DNA of 42,792 nucleotides from a virus, in IMG/VR virus record IMGVR_UViG_3300044675_004455, positions 1 to 42,792 of that record. One strand, written 5' to 3'. A program made the position numbers and the translations under genes. Below are positions 22,132-30,197 of this stretch, one piece after another. Numbering within the stretch: the stretch's first letter is position 1; each line of letters begins with the position of its first letter. The notes under the pieces were generated by a model. It worked only from the letters and a program-made list of their open reading frames with translations, made no database searches and was not told the origin of the DNA.

Positions 22132-23799
22132 TTATTCAACTATTAGGTTTATTTTTTTACCACTACCATCTACGGCATCTGATAATACAAAGTAAAATAA
22201 TCCTGCTGTATTTGTTAATGTTGTCTTAGGTGTAAATATTAATTTATATGGAGTACCTATTTTAATTCTTGCAGTTTTTATTTGGTCCATAGAACCAAAT
22301 GTTAATCTACCATTCTCATGTGTAGAAAAGTTGGTAATAGTTGAACCTGCATCGAATATTACATTATCTAAAGTTAATTTAGATTCATCATAATTCATAA
22401 TCACTTCTAATCCAGCTAATCCTTCTTTTGTTAAATTAGTTGTTAGTACCACCTTACCACCTTCCAATGTAGAGGATACACTTAATTTAGCGGTTTCCAA
22501 TACCGGTGGAGTATATGCCATTGATTTTATTGACATTGATTTATTAACTCCAACTTCACCATTAATTGAATTTGCGTAGTTACCAGTTGCGATTCTACTT
22601 GCAATTTCAGTTAGAGAAGATGAGTGAGAGAAATCCAAATCACCATTCCAAGCAAAAACCATATCTACTGCTTGAGTTGCCGATGTTACTGTTGTTATAT
22701 ACTTATTTGTGCCATCTAACCATCCTTGATTTAATAATGAACTACCATAACGAAGTGATGTTGCAGTAGATGATGGGATGAATGCTTTTGTACTCATATC
22801 AATACCCATTATATGTGAAAATAAATAATATGCATCGGTCTCATTATAAGTACCTGCACCTGCACCATCATCTTTAGATACATTAGCCATTAATAGTTCT
22901 CGATTATATTTAAAAAAGTTTTTTGTACCACTAATATCAGTTTGGGCAATACCTAAAAATACTTTATATGCATCAGACACTGTTATAACATTGTTCATCC
23001 ATGTTTTACCATTTGGCGGACTCACCATTAATCCAATCGTATCTCCTACTTTAACTTCGGTTGTAAATGTTGCTTCACCACTTGCATCTAATTGTTTAAA
23101 TGCTAATGGGGCTTTAGTCCAATCAACATCAGTTTTAGTTGCGTTTAATTGTAATAACGAAATCCCGTGGTCAGCAATCGTATATCCTTGTGGAAACAAT
23201 ACTCTCACCTTAAATGAAGAAGTACCACCTTTTACTGAACCTAATGATATTGTACCAGGATTTGTGGTGATTGGAGTAATACTTGCACTTGTAGCATCGA
23301 TTGAATACGCTAAATCTAATTTATGAATATTTGTATAATCAACTAAATCTTTGATTACATATTTTTGAGTTGCTATATCACCATTGATTGCGGCATCGGT
23401 TCTTTGTACCGTCAATTGTCCAACATTCCAATCTGCATTTACTGCATATGCCCACGGGGTTGCTAGATATTGTGCATATAAACTTGTAGCGGTAATACTA
23501 TTTGCGGTACTTGCTGTAAATTTATACCCTGTCCAACCTGTGTAAAATGTTTGTACCGATGTTCCTTGTGAAAATGTGGTTGAAACGTATGCAAGGGCTT
23601 TGTTATTATATTGGTATCTTAACCAAAAATAACGAGGTGTATTTGTATCTTTAATAACAGTATACTTCACCGAAAGAGTATCACCAACTTTTAAGTTTGT
23701 GGTGGGTGAAAACGATTGATTTACTGCCAATTGTCCGTTAGACGTAAATGCGATAGTAGATAGTATTAATATCCCTAAAAATGTTAATAGTTTTTTCAT
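22132..23799 (-). CDS. Secreted dockerin-like / cohesin-like protein
   Basis: 555 residues. Signal peptide MKKLLTFLGILILSTIAFTSNG/Q. The N-terminal half is beta-rich (VGDTLSVKYTV...). Around 305-335 a dockerin-like stretch includes GAGTYNETDAYYLFSHIMG, and the last 120 residues resemble a cohesin-like sandwich (GLAGLEVIMNYDESKLTLDNV). Shared landmarks with the neighbouring lectin protein include TVSDAYKVF / TVSDVFIAF, WNGDLDFSHS / WKGDVNLSHS and the closing AVDGSGKKINL / AVNKDGKTLKI. The pair may self-associate through dockerin-cohesin contacts. The start overlaps the upstream stop as ATGA. Confidence 0.75.
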   Translation of the reverse strand: MKKLLTFLGILILSTIAFTSNGQLAVNQSFSPTTNLKVGDTLSVKYTVIKDTNTPRYFWLRYQYNNKALAYVSTTFSQGTSVQTFYTGWTGYKFTASTANSITATSLYAQYLATPWAYAVNADWNVGQLTVQRTDAAINGDIATQKYVIKDLVDYTNIHKLDLAYSIDATSASITPITTNPGTISLGSVKGGTSSFKVRVLFPQGYTIADHGISLLQLNATKTDVDWTKAPLAFKQLDASGEATFTTEVKVGDTIGLMVSPPNGKTWMNNVITVSDAYKVFLGIAQTDISGTKNFFKYNRELLMANVSKDDGAGAGTYNETDAYYLFSHIMGIDMSTKAFIPSSTATSLRYGSSLLNQGWLDGTNKYITTVTSATQAVDMVFAWNGDLDFSHSSSLTEIASRIATGNYANSINGEVGVNKSMSIKSMAYTPPVLETAKLSVSSTLEGGKVVLTTNLTKEGLAGLEVIMNYDESKLTLDNVIFDAGSTITNFSTHENGRLTFGSMDQIKTARIKIGTPYKLIFTPKTTLTNTAGLFYFVLSDAVDGSGKKINLIVE

Positions 23800-24452
23800 T
23801 GTTGTTGCTTCTCAATTTGTTTTACTAATGATTCACATGCTTTTTTAATAGCATTACTTAAACTCTGTTGATTGAATTTACCACCCTCATCAACTATTAG
23901 TGTAGACATTGAGATTTCAGATGAACCCGCTTCTACTACAATATCTTTTCCTTTTTTACCTTCTTTGAAAAGATTTGCTTTTAAGCGAACAACAACTTCA
24001 TCTTCATTTTTATGAAATACCGAAATGTTTGTTTTAGTTGATAAGACATCTAAATAAACAATTTCAACTTTTAATCTATATTTGGCATCTTCAGATAACC
24101 CATATCCCTTTTCTTGTAAAAACTCTTCTAAGATATTTTTTACACCAAAAGCAAGATTACGATTTCCTGCTAACTTACCAATTTTAACCCGATTTTCTAC
24201 GGATTCAACAAAGATATGGTCTTCTGCAACATACCATATATTTTCCGGTGAGTTTTTGAATGTACCATCGATTCTCCAACTAATCCAATTTGTTACATCT
24301 CTTGCCATTTCATGTTTACCAGAAAATTCAAGATATACAAAAAATAATTGGAAACATAGAGCGAAAAAAATCCATGCACTTACTACGGTCAATAGTGCAT
24401 TTAATGCGTAACTATGTAAATTACGGCGTAAACTTTGAATTACCTGTTTCAT
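23796..24452 (-). CDS. Membrane-anchored CsgG-like protein
   Basis: 218 residues. One N-terminal hydrophobic helix at about 17-37 (ALNALLTVVSAWIFFALCFQLFF) anchors it, with a basic N-terminus inside. The C-terminal 120 residues follow the CsgG/YajG-like plan: YRLKVEIVYLDVL, DEVVVRLKANLF, VEAGSSEISM, KFNQQSLSNAIKKACESLV. KFNQ and the following helix match the CsgG-like protein at 13784-14503. It is the first gene of the surface operon, so it may be an inner-membrane partner of that system. The CsgG relationship is tentative. Confidence 0.6.
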   Translation of the reverse strand: MKQVIQSLRRNLHSYALNALLTVVSAWIFFALCFQLFFVYLEFSGKHEMARDVTNWISWRIDGTFKNSPENIWYVAEDHIFVESVENRVKIGKLAGNRNLAFGVKNILEEFLQEKGYGLSEDAKYRLKVEIVYLDVLSTKTNISVFHKNEDEVVVRLKANLFKEGKKGKDIVVEAGSSEISMSTLIVDEGGKFNQQSLSNAIKKACESLVKQIEKQQQ

Positions 24453-24496
24453 ATAATACCTTTTTTTTAATTAAAAACTAAAACTAAAAAATAACT

Positions 24497-24504
24497 TATT
24501 TATG
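24497..24504 (-). promoter_or_regulatory. Candidate T4-type late promoter CATAAATA
   Basis: Coding strand CATAAATA (followed by AG) lies 44 bases before the ATG at 24452, in a 101-base AT-rich gap between the terminator at 24541-24566 and the surface operon. T4-like late promoters carry TATAAATA-type -10 boxes, so this is the best candidate start of that operon. The remainder of the gap shows no other signal. Confidence 0.45.
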
Positions 24505-24540
24505 AAACGTGTTGTTGCTAATAAGTATTATTTAAAAACA

Positions 24541-24566
24541 AAAAACCTCATTGTTAAATGAGGTCT
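24541..24566 (-). terminator. Rho-independent terminator
   Basis: Coding strand ACCTCATT, loop TAAC, AATGAGGT, then TTTTTG. The stem overlaps the stop codon of the glycosyltransferase at 24554 and closes the 38936-24554 glycosyltransferase run. Confidence 0.9.
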
Positions 24567-25447
24567 TGTAATTCTTTATTAAAATTTTCTTCGGATATCT
24601 TTTTAAATTCATCTCGTTTATCAAAAGCACTAAGATGATTTAATAGATGTGAATTATTTCGGTATTTGTAATTTTCACAAATTACTAAATTTTTTATTTT
24701 AAATTGATGTATTTCCATATCAGTAGTTACCATCAGTTTTTCTGCAGCCCACATTATAAATGTATCTTCAAATCCGTAATGACTGAACGTTTCAGGTATT
24801 CTAATTCTTCGTAATAATTCGCCTGATATACAAGTGAACCACCCTCCTCCAAATTTAAATCTCGGTTGATTAGGTATAGTATTATTGACCACTTCTAATG
24901 TAACCTCTCCTTTAACTCCACAATCTATATACGGATTATTTGTAAGGTGATAATCTAATGGTTTTGTTAAATACTTTTCATTAACTAAACAATCCCAGCT
25001 GGAATCCCATACTCTGACAATCTCCGGTGTTATAATAGTATGTGGATATACTTCATTAATTGCTATTAGTGTTTCCTCTATATAAGATAGAGTTTTTTCT
25101 TCGAATATGATATCAGTATCTAACCAAATATAATAATTTGCAGTTGCTTGAGTTTCTAATGTATGTTTTCTATGAGATACACATCCCTTTATATCTTCAG
25201 ATGCAGTAAAATATTTTGCACACCAATCGGTATGTGCTGATAGTTTTAATAATTTATCAATAAAATAACTTTTTGGTAACGTAGACCGTTTCCAATCAAC
25301 CATATCATTTGCTATACACATACTTACATCCAACACCCATTCATGTGTTCCACTTAGGTATTTTGATGCACGTCTTAATTGAGTTAGTAGAATTTCTAAA
25401 TCATCAATTTCATGTGGTAAAGTAAATATTGATATTACTATCCTCAT
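24554..25447 (-). CDS. GT-A glycosyltransferase, first of a tandem pair
   Basis: 297 residues. The metal-binding DxD motif is YYIWLDTDIIFEE (about 104-116). The stretch FKFGGGWFTCISGELL and SHYGFEDTFIMWAAE with E-D residues form the acceptor/catalytic part. The gene at 25444-26343 shares VVMCV..., YYLWLDTDIIFDP, RQWDSTWDCLVNE and KFGGGWFALISKELM, so the two arose by duplication. Product and acceptor are unknown. Start overlaps the neighbour's stop as ATGA. Confidence 0.8.
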   Translation of the reverse strand: MRIVISIFTLPHEIDDLEILLTQLRRASKYLSGTHEWVLDVSMCIANDMVDWKRSTLPKSYFIDKLLKLSAHTDWCAKYFTASEDIKGCVSHRKHTLETQATANYYIWLDTDIIFEEKTLSYIEETLIAINEVYPHTIITPEIVRVWDSSWDCLVNEKYLTKPLDYHLTNNPYIDCGVKGEVTLEVVNNTIPNQPRFKFGGGWFTCISGELLRRIRIPETFSHYGFEDTFIMWAAEKLMVTTDMEIHQFKIKNLVICENYKYRNNSHLLNHLSAFDKRDEFKKISEENFNKELQDLI

Positions 25448-26343
25448 TTATTATTTAGTATATTTTGTAAACCTACGAAAAATAATTCTTCGTTATATTT
25501 TTTATACTCCTCACGTTTATCTATAAATTGTATCTGTCCTTTATAAGTAGTTATCCTATCAAAATAATTTTCACAAACAACTATATTTTTTAATTTGAAT
25601 TGTTTTATGGTAGGGTCTTGTAATATATTTGCACCCCACATTAAGTAGGTATCGTCTAATCCATAATGACCGTAGTTTTCTGGAAATGGGATTACCTTCA
25701 TTAATTCTTTTGATATCAATGCGAACCAACCTCCACCAAATTTCATATATGGTTGGTGAGGAACATTGTTTCTAACCTCTTCTAATTTTGGGTCAACCCC
25801 ATCACCAATAATGGTATCTATATGTGGATTATTCGTTGCTTGATATCCTATTGGTTTAGTTATAAATCTTTCATTAACTAAACAATCCCATGTGGAATCC
25901 CATTGTCTTACTATTTCTGGTATAGATACAAATTTAGTAAATCCTGCATACTCAATTACATCTATTGAATTGATTGAATGTGCTAGGGTTTGTGGGTCAA
26001 AGATTATATCGGTATCTAACCACAAATAATATTTTGAATCAGAATACCCTGCCAATCTTCGCATTGAGGTACATCCATTTATAGTAGTTGTAGTTTCAAA
26101 TGTACCATTAGATGCCCAATCCGTTAAGGGTTTTAATCCTAAAAACTTTTTCGTGCAATCTTCTTTGGTAACACTACTCTTACCCCAATTAATTATTTCA
26201 TCAGAGACACACATAACAATATTAAATTTAATATTATCACATTGTTCTTTTGTTAGATAATCCTTTCCAATATTTAATCGATTTAATGATTTTTCTAAAT
26301 CATCAATATCTGTTGGTGATATCCAAATTACAATTTCTATCAT
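25444..26343 (-). CDS. GT-A glycosyltransferase, second of a tandem pair
   Basis: 299 residues with the same plan as the gene at 24554-25447: DIDDLEKSLNRL start, DxD site YYLWLDTDIIFDP, WDSTWDCLVNERF block, KFGGGWFALIS and HYGLDDTYLMWGA. It transfers a sugar from a nucleotide-activated donor, probably as part of a glycan built by this island. The ATGA overlaps on both sides point to one transcript and linked translation. Divergence from its twin suggests different donors or acceptors. Confidence 0.8.
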   Translation of the reverse strand: MIEIVIWISPTDIDDLEKSLNRLNIGKDYLTKEQCDNIKFNIVMCVSDEIINWGKSSVTKEDCTKKFLGLKPLTDWASNGTFETTTTINGCTSMRRLAGYSDSKYYLWLDTDIIFDPQTLAHSINSIDVIEYAGFTKFVSIPEIVRQWDSTWDCLVNERFITKPIGYQATNNPHIDTIIGDGVDPKLEEVRNNVPHQPYMKFGGGWFALISKELMKVIPFPENYGHYGLDDTYLMWGANILQDPTIKQFKLKNIVVCENYFDRITTYKGQIQFIDKREEYKKYNEELFFVGLQNILNNK

Positions 26344-26831
26344 ACTAATTCTGCTACTTTTGCCATTTTACCAAATACACATATTGTATTCTGACCAACC
26401 AATGGTAAATTATCAGTTAACATAACCAATTGGTCTTTATCTATTATATATTTGTATTCATCTTTTATCTGCACTGATTCTCCTTTACTCTTTTTATTTT
26501 TAATATAATTGATAAAGGTATTAGGATTACTTCCCCATGTGATATTACCAATTCTAATAATGTTATAATTTTCAAAATTAGATTTAACTAATAACTCCAT
26601 TCTTAGCTTGTGTTGTAAGTATTTGTTACCTCCTACCTTTTGGACATCATCAACTGAAATAGAACTAAAATAGAATAAACACTTTGTTCTATCTTGTTTA
26701 TTTAATAATTCCATTTCACGCATAAATTCAGACTCTCTTATTTCATTACTATTAGAAACACCCGATGCAAAAAAGATTGTCCCCTCTCTATCATTTAAGA
26801 CAGATGCAATATCACCTTTACCTACAATCAT
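26340..26831 (-). CDS. Short SDR/epimerase-like protein
   Basis: 163 residues. The beginning (MIVGKGDIASVL, TIFFASGVSNS) and the middle (CLFYFSSISVDDVQ followed by YLQHKLRMELLV) resemble the NAD-binding core and Y-x-x-x-K pair of extended short-chain dehydrogenases/epimerases, with the later IIRIGNITWG block. Normal family members are about 300 residues, so this is a shortened form lacking most of the substrate domain, and the Rossmann GxxGxxG is poor. It may be a reduced enzyme or a binding protein. The sugar-nucleotide context supports an epimerase ancestry. Confidence 0.6.
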   Translation of the reverse strand: MIVGKGDIASVLNDREGTIFFASGVSNSNEIRESEFMREMELLNKQDRTKCLFYFSSISVDDVQKVGGNKYLQHKLRMELLVKSNFENYNIIRIGNITWGSNPNTFINYIKNKKSKGESVQIKDEYKYIIDKDQLVMLTDNLPLVGQNTICVFGKMAKVAELV

Positions 26832-27625
26832 TATTTATATAAATTTTTAATTTGATTTTTAAGATACGGGTCTCTATCGTATTGATGTACTATTACAAAC
26901 TCCTCTCCTTTTTGATTATAAAACTTACCATTTTTATATGTTGGAGTTGGTTCTAATAATGGAATTTCATTTTTCTTAATCCAAACTGTCCCCAATTGAG
27001 TTGCAAATCCTTCTTCTTGTGATACAAACTGAACTGAGTTTTTAAAATGTTCTAATTGGATTAAAACATTATATGCGGCTTGGTCTGAAAGTTGTTCTGG
27101 ATTTGCAGTTGTTTTACTCCATCTATATATTTCAATAAATAGGTCTCTAATTGCATTCCTTTTTCCAATAATAGTTCCTGCACAATAACTGATTTGGTTT
27201 TTCATTCCAAACTCCCACTCCATTGGAAACGTTGTTCCACTATTGATACAAGTCCACGATTCATTTTGCATTATCATACATTCTGAAAATGCTAATATAT
27301 TACCCTTCATCTGATTATTCAACCATTCCGTTGGGTCTTTTTGAAATATAACATCTTTTACATCGGTCCAAATGATTACATCTGTTTCATATGATTGTAA
27401 AAGTGAATACATATCCCTAAATCTTTGTAAGATAATGTGTTCTTGCAATTCCGATTGAAATAAAACCCAACCTTTCTTTGTAAGATATTCTATAACATTA
27501 TTAGATACTTCATAAAGTAACATTACTTTCTCGCCATTGAATCCGCTTTTCTCAATTGATTCAACGTATGGTCTAATATCATCTATTCCGTATTTGGTTA
27601 TACAACCTACTATTGTGTATTTCAT
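26831..27625 (-). CDS. GT-A-like glycosyltransferase
   Basis: 264 residues. Start YTIVGCITKYGIDDIRPYV; metal-site-like IIWTDVKDVIFQKDP at about 91-105; CINSGTTFP, GTIIGKR and a closing VHQYDRDPYLK, features seen in phage and bacterial glycosyltransferases that act on surface glycans. No membrane helix. TAATG overlaps at both ends couple it to its neighbours. The nucleotide-sugar donor is unknown. Confidence 0.7.
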   Translation of the reverse strand: MKYTIVGCITKYGIDDIRPYVESIEKSGFNGEKVMLLYEVSNNVIEYLTKKGWVLFQSELQEHIILQRFRDMYSLLQSYETDVIIWTDVKDVIFQKDPTEWLNNQMKGNILAFSECMIMQNESWTCINSGTTFPMEWEFGMKNQISYCAGTIIGKRNAIRDLFIEIYRWSKTTANPEQLSDQAAYNVLIQLEHFKNSVQFVSQEEGFATQLGTVWIKKNEIPLLEPTPTYKNGKFYNQKGEEFVIVHQYDRDPYLKNQIKNLYK

Positions 27626-28416
27626 TATAACTTTCTAATTTCTTCTATATCTTTTAAATAATCAACTATTTCATAATCTTTCCAATTGGTATAAGTTGGA
27701 TACAAATCAGGTCTTTCATTATACCAAGCTTGAACCATTTGTTGGTTTTGAACAACATCATATCCACCGGCCATAATAACAAATTGTGCCAACGAATCCG
27801 GCCAACCAATTAATTTATCAATTGGTGCAATGGTATCATAATTTAATTCTAATATCCGTCTAAACTTTTCCCAACTCCAAATCCATTTTTGACAATCTAT
27901 AATAAACCCACCACTAGCACCATATCCTTTGTTGCCAAATATATTTAATGGAACATTAGTATTACCCCCCACTTGTTCTATTATATTTAATATAGTTTCC
28001 GTTATTATATTTGCATTATATTCTAAAACTGATATTCCAAATTCTCTATTTTTAATAATACTGATTGGTTTAATGATAAAACTATCTTCTTCTAGGATAA
28101 TCATAAATTTAGAATCGGATTTTTTACAAGCCCAATATATGTTATCACACCAGAGTAATGCGTTATCCTTTGGCCAACACTCTCTATCATTTTTATGATT
28201 TCCAAAATTACCAGGATATCCTATTTGAAATGGATTTTTATAACATTCTGCATTATATTTTTCAGCTATTTTTGTATAATTTTCAAAATCACCATTATCA
28301 TCGACACTAATACAAATATCACCATCAGGATAAAACTCTTTAAATTTTCGGAAGGAATTATCAGCTGCTTCCCAATTTTTATAACCCCAAAGATATGCGT
28401 TTAATAATTTACTCAT
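27625..28416 (-). CDS. Glycosyltransferase-like protein
   Basis: 263 residues. A possible donor-binding region is YPDGDICISVDDNGDF, followed later by SKFMIILEEDSFIIKP, where EED replaces the DxD of classical GT-A enzymes. The second half has GYGASGGFIIDCQKWIW and WPDSLAQFVIMAGGYDV, typical of an acceptor region. The family is tentative. It overlaps its upstream neighbour by 8 bases and shares a TAATG junction with the next gene. Confidence 0.65.
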   Translation of the reverse strand: MSKLLNAYLWGYKNWEAADNSFRKFKEFYPDGDICISVDDNGDFENYTKIAEKYNAECYKNPFQIGYPGNFGNHKNDRECWPKDNALLWCDNIYWACKKSDSKFMIILEEDSFIIKPISIIKNREFGISVLEYNANIITETILNIIEQVGGNTNVPLNIFGNKGYGASGGFIIDCQKWIWSWEKFRRILELNYDTIAPIDKLIGWPDSLAQFVIMAGGYDVVQNQQMVQAWYNERPDLYPTYTNWKDYEIVDYLKDIEEIRKL

Positions 28417-29077
28417 GTCTTGTTAATGTATATAAGTCATTTATGTGACTTCTTTTAAATTCATCACAAACTATTTTTACATTATCTTTACCTACCTGAT
28501 TACACATTGGTATATAAATATTATGCATTGCAACTCCAACTCCATGTGGTGGATTGGTCTCCATTTCTATAATTGCATCTATTAAGTTTTTTGTCATAGA
28601 ATGTGGGAATACTATAAAGGTATCACTTACAATAGGGACATGGGTAAATTCAGGTTCTCTCCATAAATAATTACATTTATTGAAATCATATTCGTATTCT
28701 TTAAATGGATTTTTATTAAATGATATATCAAATCTTGTTGATATTACTAAATCTAAATCCTCATCAAGCAACTGATTTAAACTATTGATATATGTGATTG
28801 ATATTATTTTTATTCCGGTTTCAATTAAATCACCACCTCCTAATTTATTATAATTTGGGTCTAAAAATGTTGATTTTTTTGGATTGTATATTTTTACAAT
28901 ATCTTCTTTTTTTGGAGAGTCATATGTAAATAAGTAAAAAGATATTTCATGTCCTTCTTCTTTTAATGGATTTACAACATTACTCATAAACCCATCAATA
29001 GCATCTTCATAATTTCTATATCTACCAACCCCACCGTCATTGTATGAAACTCCTACTAAATTAATTCCAATTTTCAT
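28409..29077 (-). CDS. Glycosyltransferase-like protein (R-x-D type)
   Basis: 222 residues. The N-terminus MKIGINLVGVSYNDGG and the central DLDLVISTRFDISFNKNP recall the R-x-D family also seen at 29502-30197 (IIRSRYDMG) and 32913-33584 (VVIRARFDLLL). These share a short alpha/beta plan and probably bind a nucleotide sugar. The C-terminal half holds MTKNLIDAIIEME and NQVGKDNVKIVCDEF. Family assignment is by internal comparison only. Confidence 0.6.
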   Translation of the reverse strand: MKIGINLVGVSYNDGGVGRYRNYEDAIDGFMSNVVNPLKEEGHEISFYLFTYDSPKKEDIVKIYNPKKSTFLDPNYNKLGGGDLIETGIKIISITYINSLNQLLDEDLDLVISTRFDISFNKNPFKEYEYDFNKCNYLWREPEFTHVPIVSDTFIVFPHSMTKNLIDAIIEMETNPPHGVGVAMHNIYIPMCNQVGKDNVKIVCDEFKRSHINDLYTLTRHE

Positions 29078-29511
29078 TTTTTATATTTTTCTATGTAATC
29101 TGAACAAACTCCCATACATTCACTAATATCATCATTATAAATTTCAGGCATTACTGCTATACTTCCTTTAATTGGTTGTTTACCAGGATATACCCACATC
29201 CACCCATTTGAAGTTAAAGTCATAACATCATTTTCATGCCAAAAATAGTTAAATCCATCAAATGAATTAAACCATTCCATCGCTTCTATATTTTTACAAT
29301 GTATCCATAAACTATAATGTCTATCATTTAACCATTGTTGTGTTATACTATATTGAGGTTCATCATGACCTAATAATAGGACACCATCAACCATCCAAAT
29401 ATCGATTTCTACATTATAACCTGCATAAATAGCTTCATCAATATAATCTGGATGATTTTCGTTTTGTGGTATTTTACCATTTAAATTTCCTCTATGTGAT
29501 ATTAAAACCAT
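29074..29511 (-). CDS. GDPD-like phosphodiesterase
   Basis: 145 residues. The start LISHRGNLNGK and the following YNVEIDIWMVDGVLLLGHD match the catalytic region of glycerophosphodiester phosphodiesterases (HR..., E-x-D, GHD). It is much shorter than the usual 230-250 residues, but the catalytic N-terminal part is retained. Within a glycosyltransferase island it may remove glycerol-phosphate or a phosphodiester-linked group from a glycan. ATGA overlap with the next gene. Confidence 0.72.
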   Translation of the reverse strand: MVLISHRGNLNGKIPQNENHPDYIDEAIYAGYNVEIDIWMVDGVLLLGHDEPQYSITQQWLNDRHYSLWIHCKNIEAMEWFNSFDGFNYFWHENDVMTLTSNGWMWVYPGKQPIKGSIAVMPEIYNDDISECMGVCSDYIEKYKK

Positions 29512-30197
29512 ACTTTATCATCTCTTAATATTCTGAAATCAATATTATCTGTTTTTTCGCATATTTTTATTAAATTATTTCTTTTTAAGAAATTTGTAAA
29601 ATTATGTTCTGCCGAATCTATGTACCCAATTCCTTTATGATATTCTACAATATCGGTAAAAATATTACTAAACACTTTAGTTGCATTATCCATATTAGTT
29701 ATAAGAATATTATCATCGTGGATTCCACTACCGCGGTAGTGATAATTGCAGGTATATATTTTATTTAAATCTAATAAATCTAATTTTATAAATCCATTCC
29801 CCATATCATATCTACTACGAATTATACAATCGTATTTAACTCCAGATTCTAATACATGTTTATAGGTACTTTCCCAACTATAATACATTGGAAAACTTCT
29901 AAAATTACCATATACATCATATTCTGGTAATGGTCTTGATTTATCATTATTTGGATTATCAATACCTTCTCTATATTTTGTGAATTTAAAAGGAGGTTCT
30001 ATATATAAATATTTTGAGTTGGGGTATACTTCTTTTATAATATCACTATCCTCATTGTTTGTTATAGCATCACGTTTACTTTCCCATGCATGTAAATATA
30101 AATCACAATCATTGTTATCAATTATATCTTTCCAATAAGAATTATAACCTTCTTTCACTTTTCGTGGAAGACCGGTTAACATTAACGCAATTTTCAT
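29502..30197 (-). CDS. Glycosyltransferase-like protein (R-x-D type)
   Basis: 231 residues. It begins MKIALMLTGLPRKVKEGYN and has YDCIIRSRYDMGNGF near the middle. The closely similar plan of the gene at 32913-33584 (MKIALCISGKPRS, YDVVIRARFDLLL) shows a paralogous family scattered in the island. The R-x-D segment likely replaces DxD as the nucleotide-sugar or metal site. A further conserved-looking stretch is HAWESKRDA against HSWDECRAI. Acceptor unknown. Confidence 0.65.
   Translation of the reverse strand: MKIALMLTGLPRKVKEGYNSYWKDIIDNNDCDLYLHAWESKRDAITNNEDSDIIKEVYPNSKYLYIEPPFKFTKYREGIDNPNNDKSRPLPEYDVYGNFRSFPMYYSWESTYKHVLESGVKYDCIIRSRYDMGNGFIKLDLLDLNKIYTCNYHYRGSGIHDDNILITNMDNATKVFSNIFTDIVEYHKGIGYIDSAEHNFTNFLKRNNLIKICEKTDNIDFRILRDDKVWF

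Noticed and set aside
21754-22146. Plus-strand 130-residue frame
   Set aside because: Antisense to the signal peptide and N-terminus of the lectin protein; no independent support.
24453-24553. tRNA or small RNA in the largest intergenic gaps
   Set aside because: The gaps at 24453-24553, 12293-12364, 5191-5267, 38937-39002 and 42448-42497 contain only promoters, boxes or terminators; no cloverleaf or conserved tRNA arms were seen.
26832-26839. TATAAATA on the coding strand as a late promoter
   Set aside because: It encodes the last codons of the gene at 26831-27625, inside a run of overlapping genes; probably coincidental.
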